Source of the DNA: Amycolatopsis mongoliensis
GTDB taxonomy: Bacteria > Actinomycetota > Actinomycetes > Mycobacteriales > Pseudonocardiaceae
Assembly (NCBI RefSeq): GCF_030285665.1
Contig: NZ_CP127295.1
Location: 10,230,001-10,294,000 of the forward strand
Direction of reading: 5' to 3'
Length of the DNA: 64,000 bases
Made by a program: the position numbers and the translations under genes. Each line of letters begins with the position of its first letter. Positions within the stretch are counted from its first letter, which is position 1. Below are positions 46,501 to 64,000 of the stretch, one piece after another. The notes beneath the pieces are model-generated. The model searched no databases. It saw only the letters and a program-made list of their open reading frames with translations, and had not been told where the DNA came from.

Positions 46501-49500
46501 GAGGCGACCGCGGTCAGCCCGGCGAGCAGGTCGGGGCCCGTCACGACCGCCCGGTGGGCGAAGACCGCCCGGGCCGCCAGCGAACGGGCGACATCGGCCG
46601 GGGCGACGTCCGACGCCTCGACGAACTCCGCGAGCCGCCGGGCCTGCGCGCGCAGCACCGCCTCCGACCGGCCCGACAGCGGCCAGACGACGCACTCTGC
46701 CGCAGCCGGTCGTGAGTGAGAAACAGGGTTAGAACCCTGTTTCTCACTCACGACATCTTCGGCGGGCGGCTCTTCGAGGATGACGTGGGCGTTCGTGCCG
46801 CTGAAGCCGAAGGACGACACGCCCGCGCGGCGCGGCCGTTCCGAAAGCGGCCAAGGCCGGGTCTCGGTCAGCAGCGCGACCGCGCCGCTGGCCCAGTCGA
46901 CGTGCCGCGACGGGCGGTCCGCGTGCAGGGTCTTCGGCAGCACGCCGTGCTCCAGCGCGAGGACCATCTTGATGACGCCGGCGATCCCGGCCGCCGCCTG
47001 CGTGTGGCCGATGTTGGACTTCAGCGAACCCAGCCACAACGGCTGCGAGCGGTCCCGGCCGTAGGTCGCCAGCAACGCCTGGGCCTCGATCGGGTCACCC
47101 AGTGCCGTTCCGGTCCCGTGCGCTTCGACGGCGTCCACATCGGACGGCTCCAGGCCCGCGTTCGCCAGCGCGGCCCGGATCACCCGCTGCTGCGAGGGTC
47201 CGTTCGGCGCAGTGAGGCCGTTCGACGCGCCGTCCTGGTTCATCGCCGAACCGCGCAGCACCGCGAGCACCGGGTGCCCGAGCCGCCGCGCGTCCGACAG
47301 CCGTTCGACCAGCACGACCCCGGCGCCTTCGCCCCAGCCCGTGCCGTCCGCCTCGTCGGCGAAGGCCTTGCACCGGCCGTCCGCCGCGAGCCCGCCTTGG
47401 CGGGAGAACTCGACGAACGCGCCGGGCGTCGCCATCACCGTCACGCCGCCGGCCAGCGCCATCGCGCACTCGCCCGAGCGCACCGACTGCGCGGCCAGGT
47501 GCAGTGCGACCAGCGACGCCGAGCACGCCGTGTCCACGGTGACCGCCGGGCCGCCCAGGCCCAGCACGTACGAGACCCGGCCCGAGACGACCGAAGCCGC
47601 GTTCCCGGTGCCGACGAACCCGCCGAAGTCCTCGCCCGAGCCCGCGAGCACCGCCGGGTAGTCCTGCCCGTTGGTGCCGAGGAACACGCCGACGTCCGGA
47701 CCGCCGGCCGGGTCGACCCCGGCGCGTTCCAAAGTCTCCCACGCGGTTTCCAGGACGAGCCGCTGCTGCGGATCCATCGCCAGGGCTTCGCGCGGCGAGA
47801 TGCCGAAGAAGGCCGGGTCGAACTCCGTGACGCCCTCGACGAACGCGCCGCCGGCCGCGGCGACCCCGGCCGCCGCGAGGCCCGCGACGTCCCAGTGCCG
47901 GTCGGCGGGGAAGCCGGAAACCGCGTCACCGCCGGAAACCAGCAGGTCCCACAGGTCTTCCGGGGTCCGCACGCCGCCGGGGAACCGGCAACCCATCGCC
48001 ACGACGACGATCGGGTCCTCGGTGGACACCGCCGCCCGCTCGGCGACCGGTGCTTCGCTCGGCGTGCCCGCCAGGTGCCGGGCCAGGTGCGCGGCGGTCG
48101 GGTAGTCGTAGATCAAGGTCGCGGGCAGCTCGGTCCCGGTGGCCAGGCCGAGCCGGTTGCGCAGTTCGACGGCGGTCAGCGAATCGAACCCGAGGTCGGC
48201 GAACGACTTGTCCGCGGCGACCGCCTCGGTGTACCCCAGCACCGCCGCGACCTGACGGCGCACCAGGGTCAGCATGTCCTCTTCGGACAGTCCGGACAGC
48301 GCCACCGGCGGGGCTTCGCCGGCCGCTTCGGGCAGTTCGGTCAGCAGGCGGCTCGGTCGCACCGCGGTGAGCGCGGGGCCGTAGACCGGCCAGTCGACGT
48401 CGGCGAGCGCGACCGCGACGTCCCCGGCACCGAGGGCCCGGTCGAGCGCGGACAGGGCGAGGTCGGGGTCGAGAGGCGCCAGTCCGCCGCGGCGCAGCCG
48501 GTCGCGCACGGCTTCGTCCGCCGCCATCCCGGCGTCGGCCCACGGTCCCCAGGCCAGCGAAGTCGCCGGGAGCCCGCGTGAGCGCCGGTACGCGGCCAGG
48601 GCGTCGAGGTAGGCGTTCGCCGCCGCGTAGTTGGCCTGCCCGGCCGAACCGACGGTGCCCGCCAGCGACGAGAACAGCACGAACGCCGAGAGTTCGCGGC
48701 CGGCGGTGGCCTCGTGCAGCACCCGGGCGGAGGTCGCCTTGGCGCGCAGCACGCGATCGAGCTTTTCGGGGGTGAGGCCGTCGAGCACGCCGTCGTCGAG
48801 GACGCCGGCCGCGTGCACGACGACACTCAGGTCCGGCAGGGAGTCCACCAGCGCGGTGACGGCGTCCCGGTCGGTGCAGTCGCAGGCCACGACGGTGATC
48901 TCGGGCGCGGCCGGTTCGGCCCCGGCCGGGCCGCGACGGCTCGCCAGCACCACCCGCGAGGCCCCGCGCTCGACCGCCCAGCGGGCCAGGTGGCCACCGA
49001 GCGCACCGGTACCACCGGTGATCAGCACGGTTCCCGTGACCGTCCACCGGGGACAGTCGCCGGACAGCGGTGCCCGGGTCAGCCGCCGGGCGAAGACGCC
49101 GGAGGGCCGGATGGCGACCTCGTCCTCGGCGCCGTCGGCGAGCACACCGCACAGCCGGTCGAGGCCACGGTCGTCGAGGTGCCCGGGCAGGTCGATCAGG
49201 CCGCCCCACCGGCGGGGAAGTTCCACCGCGGCGGATCGGCCCAGACCCCACACCTGCGCCTGCTCCGGGTGGTCGAGGGGGTCGGACCGGCCGGTCGAGA
49301 CCGCGCCCCGGGTCGCGCACCACAGCGGCGCGGACCAGCCGAGCGCGCCGAGGGCCTGCACCAGCGCGAGCGTCTCGTCCACGGCCAGCAGGGAAAGGAT
49401 CCCGGCGGGCTCGGGCAGCGAGGCGAGCAGGTCGGCGCCGGTCAGCTCCACGACGTCCGCGCCGCGGTCACGCAGGCCCGCGACGACGTCCTCGGCGCCT

Positions 49501-52414
49501 TCCCGGGCCAGCACGACCCAGCGGCCGGACAGCCGGGTCGCGGTCGTCCCGGTGACCGGGCGCCAGCCGATCCGGTACCGCCAATTGTCCACTGTGGACT
49601 CGTCGTGGTGACGGCGGCGCCAGGACGCCAGCGCGGGCAGGACGTCCCGCAACGGCGTCTCCGACGGCACGTCCAGGGTGGCGGTCAGCGCGTCGAGGTC
49701 CTGCCGTTCGACCGCCGACCAGAACGTGTCCGCGCCGGTGTCCCCCACCGGGGCCGCGGACTCCGGTGAGGTCAGCCAGAACCGCTCGCGCTGGAAGGCG
49801 TACGTCGGCAGCTCGACGCGGCGGGCGCCGTCGAGCAGCGCGGTCCAGTCGGGTGCGCCGCCGCGGACGTGCAGCTCGGCCAGCGCGGACAGCGCCGACT
49901 CCCGCTCGTCGCGCGTCGCACGCAGCATCACCACGACGGGCACGCCGGCCATCCCGGTGAGCGTCCCGTCCGGGCCGACCTCGACGAACCGCGCGACACC
50001 CCGAGCCTCCAGGGCTGCCACGCGATCGGCGAACCGGACCGGCTCGCGCACGTGGCGCACCCAGTACTCCGGGTCGGTCAGCTCGGCGGGACCGCCGGTG
50101 ACGATCGGGATCTTCGGCGCCGAGAAGGTCAGCCCGGACACGACCTCGCGGAACTCGGCCAGCATCGGCTCCATCAGGACCGAGTGGAAGGCGTGCGACA
50201 CGGCGAGCCGCTTGGTCTTGCGCCTGCGTGACGCCAGTTCGGCCGCCGCCGCGAGCACCGCGTCCTCGTCACCGGACAGCACGACCGAGTCGGCCGCGTT
50301 GACGGCGGCCAGGTTCACCCGCTCGCTCAGCAGCGGCGTGACCTCGGCTTCGGTCGCCTGCACGGCGACCATCGCCCCGCCGGCCGGGAGGGCCGCCATC
50401 AGCCGGGCCCGCGCGGCGACCAGCTTGCAGGCGTCGGCCAGCGAGAGAATCCCGGCGACGTGCGCCGCGGCCAGTTCGCCGACGGAGTGCCCGGCCAGGA
50501 AGTCCGGCTTCACGCCCCAGGACTCCAGCAGCCGGAACAACGCCACCTCGACGGCGAACAGCGCGGGCTGCGTGTAGCCCGTGTCGTGCAGGGAATCGCT
50601 TGAGATCGCTTCGGCCAGCGGAAAGTCGAAGCCGGCGCACACCGCGTCGAAGGCTTCGGCGAACACCGGGAACGCGCGACGCAACCCCGCGCCCATGCCG
50701 ATCCGCTGGGAACCCTGGCCGGAAAAGAGGAACGCGGTCTTGCCGGCCTTGCCCGGGGCGACCCCCTCCACCAGGGACGGTGCGGGTTCACCGGCCGCCA
50801 GCGAGTCCAGCGCCGTCACCGCTTCGGAGACGTCGGCGGCGAGCACGACGGCCCGGTGCTCGAACACCGAGCGTGCGGTGGCCAGGGACAGCGCGGTGTC
50901 GGCGAGCGGCCGGTCCGGCTGCCCGAGCAGGTGGTCGCGCAGCCGGGCGGCCTGCTCACGCAGGGCTTCGCCGGACCGCGCGGACAACGCCAGGGGCACC
51001 GGCCCGGCGGCGGGGAGAGTCCGCTCGGCGGGCGGCACGTCGTAGCTCTCCAGGATCACGTGGGCGTTGGTCCCGCTGATGCCGAAGGAGGACACGCCGG
51101 CGCGGCGCGGAGTCTCCCCCGCGGGCCAGTCGACGTTCTCGGTGAGCAGCTCGACGGACCCGGCCGACCAGTCGATGTGCGGCGAGGGCTCGTCGACGTG
51201 CACCGTGCGCGGCAGCACGCCGTGCTGCATCGCCAGCACCATCTTGAGCACCCCGGCGACGCCCGCCGCGGCCTGGGTGTGCCCGATGTTCGACTTCACC
51301 GAGCCGAGCCAGAGCGGCCGCTCGCGGTCCTGGCCGTAGGTCGCCAGCAGCGCGTGCGCCTCGATCGGGTCACCGAGCGTGGTGCCGGTGCCGTGCGCCT
51401 CGACGGCGTCCACCTCGGACGGAGTGAGCCCGCCGCTCGCCAGCGCGGCCCGGATGGCCTGCTGCTGGGCCGGGCCGTTGGGCGCGGTCAGGCCGTTCGA
51501 CGCGCCGTCGGAGTTGATCGCGGACCCGCGGACCACCGCCAGCACGGGGTGCCCGTTGGCGAGGGCGTCGGACAGCTTCTCGACCAGCACGAGACCGACG
51601 CCCTCGGACCAGCCGGTGCCGTCGGCCGCGGCCGCGAAGGGCTTGCACCGCCCGTCGGGCGCGAGCCCGCGCTGGCGGCTGAACTCGAGGAACATGCCGG
51701 GGGTCGACATCACCGTCACGCCGCCGACGAGCGCCAGCGAGCACTCGCCGCGCCGCAGCGCCTGGGCCGCCCAGTGCAGCGCGACCAGCGACGACGAGCA
51801 CGCGGTGTCCACGGTGACCGCCGGGCCCTTGAGCCCGAGCTGGTAGGCGACCCGGCCGGAGATCACCGCGGTGGAGTTGCCGGTGAGCAGGTGCCCTTCG
51901 ACGCCGTCGGGCAGCGCGGTCAGGCCGGAGCCGTAGCCGGTGGACGTGCCGCCGACGAAGACGCCCGCCTTCGTGCCGCGCAACGACAGCGGGTCGATGC
52001 CGGCGCGTTCGATCGTCTCCCACGCCGTTTCGAGCAGCAGCCGCTGCTGCGGGTCGGTGGCCAGCGCCTCGCGCGGGCTCATCCCGAAGAAGCCGGGGTC
52101 GAACTCCGCCGCGTCGTAGACGAACCCGCCCTCGCGGACGTAGCTGGTGCCGGCCTGCTCGGCGTCACCCGAGTACAGCGCCGCGGGCCAGCCGCGGTCG
52201 GTCGGGAAGCCCGCCATGCCGTCGCCGCCGGCGGCCAGCAGTTGCCACAGCTGCTCGGGGGTGCGCACGCCGCCGGGGAACCGGCAGCCCATCCCGATCA
52301 CCGCGACGGGCTCGGCGTCCCGGTCCTCGACCTCGCGCAACCGCTGGTTCGCCGCCCTCAGGTCGGTGGTGACCTTCTTGAGGTAGTCGAGCAGCTTCTT
52401 CTCGTTGTCGGAGG

Positions 52415-52418
<4 letters not shown>
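43533..52418 (-). CDS. Modular PKS B: two KS-AT-KR-ACP modules
   Basis: A 2961-residue protein (GTG 52418, overlapping the PKS A stop by four bases). Module 1: KS Cys about 203, AT GHSVG about 643 and HAFHS about 741 (malonyl), KR GGTGALG about 1136 with LDD about 1206, ACP about 1413. Module 2: KS Cys about 1629, AT GHSIG about 2081 and HAFHS about 2178 (malonyl), KR about 2548 with LDD about 2629, ACP about 2844. C-terminal docking helices end the protein. No DH is present, so both modules should leave beta-hydroxyls of the B-type (D) configuration, giving a 1,3-diol. A 44-bp palindrome sits in frame in the KS-AT linker of module 2. 31 bases separate it from PKS C. Confidence 0.95.
46710..46753. 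repeat. 44-bp TCGTGAGTG palindrome in frame inside PKS B (KS-AT linker of module 2)
   Basis: Perfect 21-base arms (46710-46730 and 46733-46753) with an AG centre. The sequence differs by only two or three bases from the intergenic element at 31094-31137. On the coding strand it contributes about [16 protein letters not shown], between the NAHVILEE motif and the AT domain entry, making the linker 32 residues. The left flank (CTCTGCCGCAGCC) resembles the left flank of the 21205 element. Confidence 0.92.

Positions 52419-64000
<11,582 letters not shown>

Overview
This window reads as high-GC actinomycete DNA, most likely from Pseudonocardiaceae and probably Amycolatopsis. That is an inference from gene content, codon bias and the style of intergenic palindromes; there is no rRNA or other taxonomic marker. 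It holds the downstream part of a large modular type I polyketide cluster with its tailoring, sugar, export and regulatory genes. A mixed region, partly decayed, lies to its left.

Layout. 1-6200: edge-truncated ATPase-type regulator, Cys-rich small protein, TPR-like protein, ECF41-type sigma factor with a DoxX-like membrane protein, remnant of a short-chain dehydrogenase, F420/LLM-type oxidoreductase with a one-base frameshift, and an orphan NarL-type response regulator. 6300-14440: three large LuxR-family (LAL) regulators in one tightly coupled minus-strand operon. 14849-18289: orphan sensor kinase, then rmlA and rmlB, which make dTDP-4-keto-6-deoxyglucose. 18291-19754: membrane GT39-type glycosyltransferase. 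19960-32381: tailoring block with four GT1-type glycosyltransferases, DrrAB-like ABC exporter, cytochrome P450, PAS-LuxR regulator, 48-residue basic protein, KAS III-like (CerJ-like) acyltransferase and DesI-type 4-aminotransferase. 32395-64000: minus-strand PKS operon running leftward (PKS A, B, C, then type II thioesterase and an EryCIII-like glycosyltransferase) with overlapping or closely spaced genes.

Assembly line read in synthesis order: [... KR-like remnant-ACP] / KS-AT(methylmalonyl)-KR-ACP / KS-AT(malonyl)-DH-ER-KR-ACP // KS-AT(malonyl)-KR-ACP / KS-AT(malonyl)-KR-ACP // KS-AT(malonyl)-KR-ACP / KS-AT(malonyl)-DH-KR-ACP-TE. By colinearity the carboxyl end of the product would be a 2,3-unsaturated acyl group with hydroxyls at C5, C7, C9 and C13, a methylene at C11 and a methyl at C12. 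TE would release it, probably as a macrolactone. RmlA, RmlB and the DesI-type enzyme would supply dTDP-4-amino-4,6-dideoxyglucose, the glycosyltransferases would add sugars, the KAS III-like enzyme may acylate, the P450 may hydroxylate and the ABC pair may export.

The most unusual signal is palindromic repetitive DNA. A 44-bp family beginning TCGTGAGTG lies between convergent genes, where it also supplies the stop codon of one gene, and is also found in frame inside PKS B. A second family of 83-87 bp is in frame inside PKS C and PKS A. All three intragenic copies sit in the same place, the linker just after the KS domain. Linkers without a copy are 21-22 residues; linkers with one are 32, 38 and 40. 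A third palindrome family with TGAATGACTCATTC cores lies downstream of two genes.
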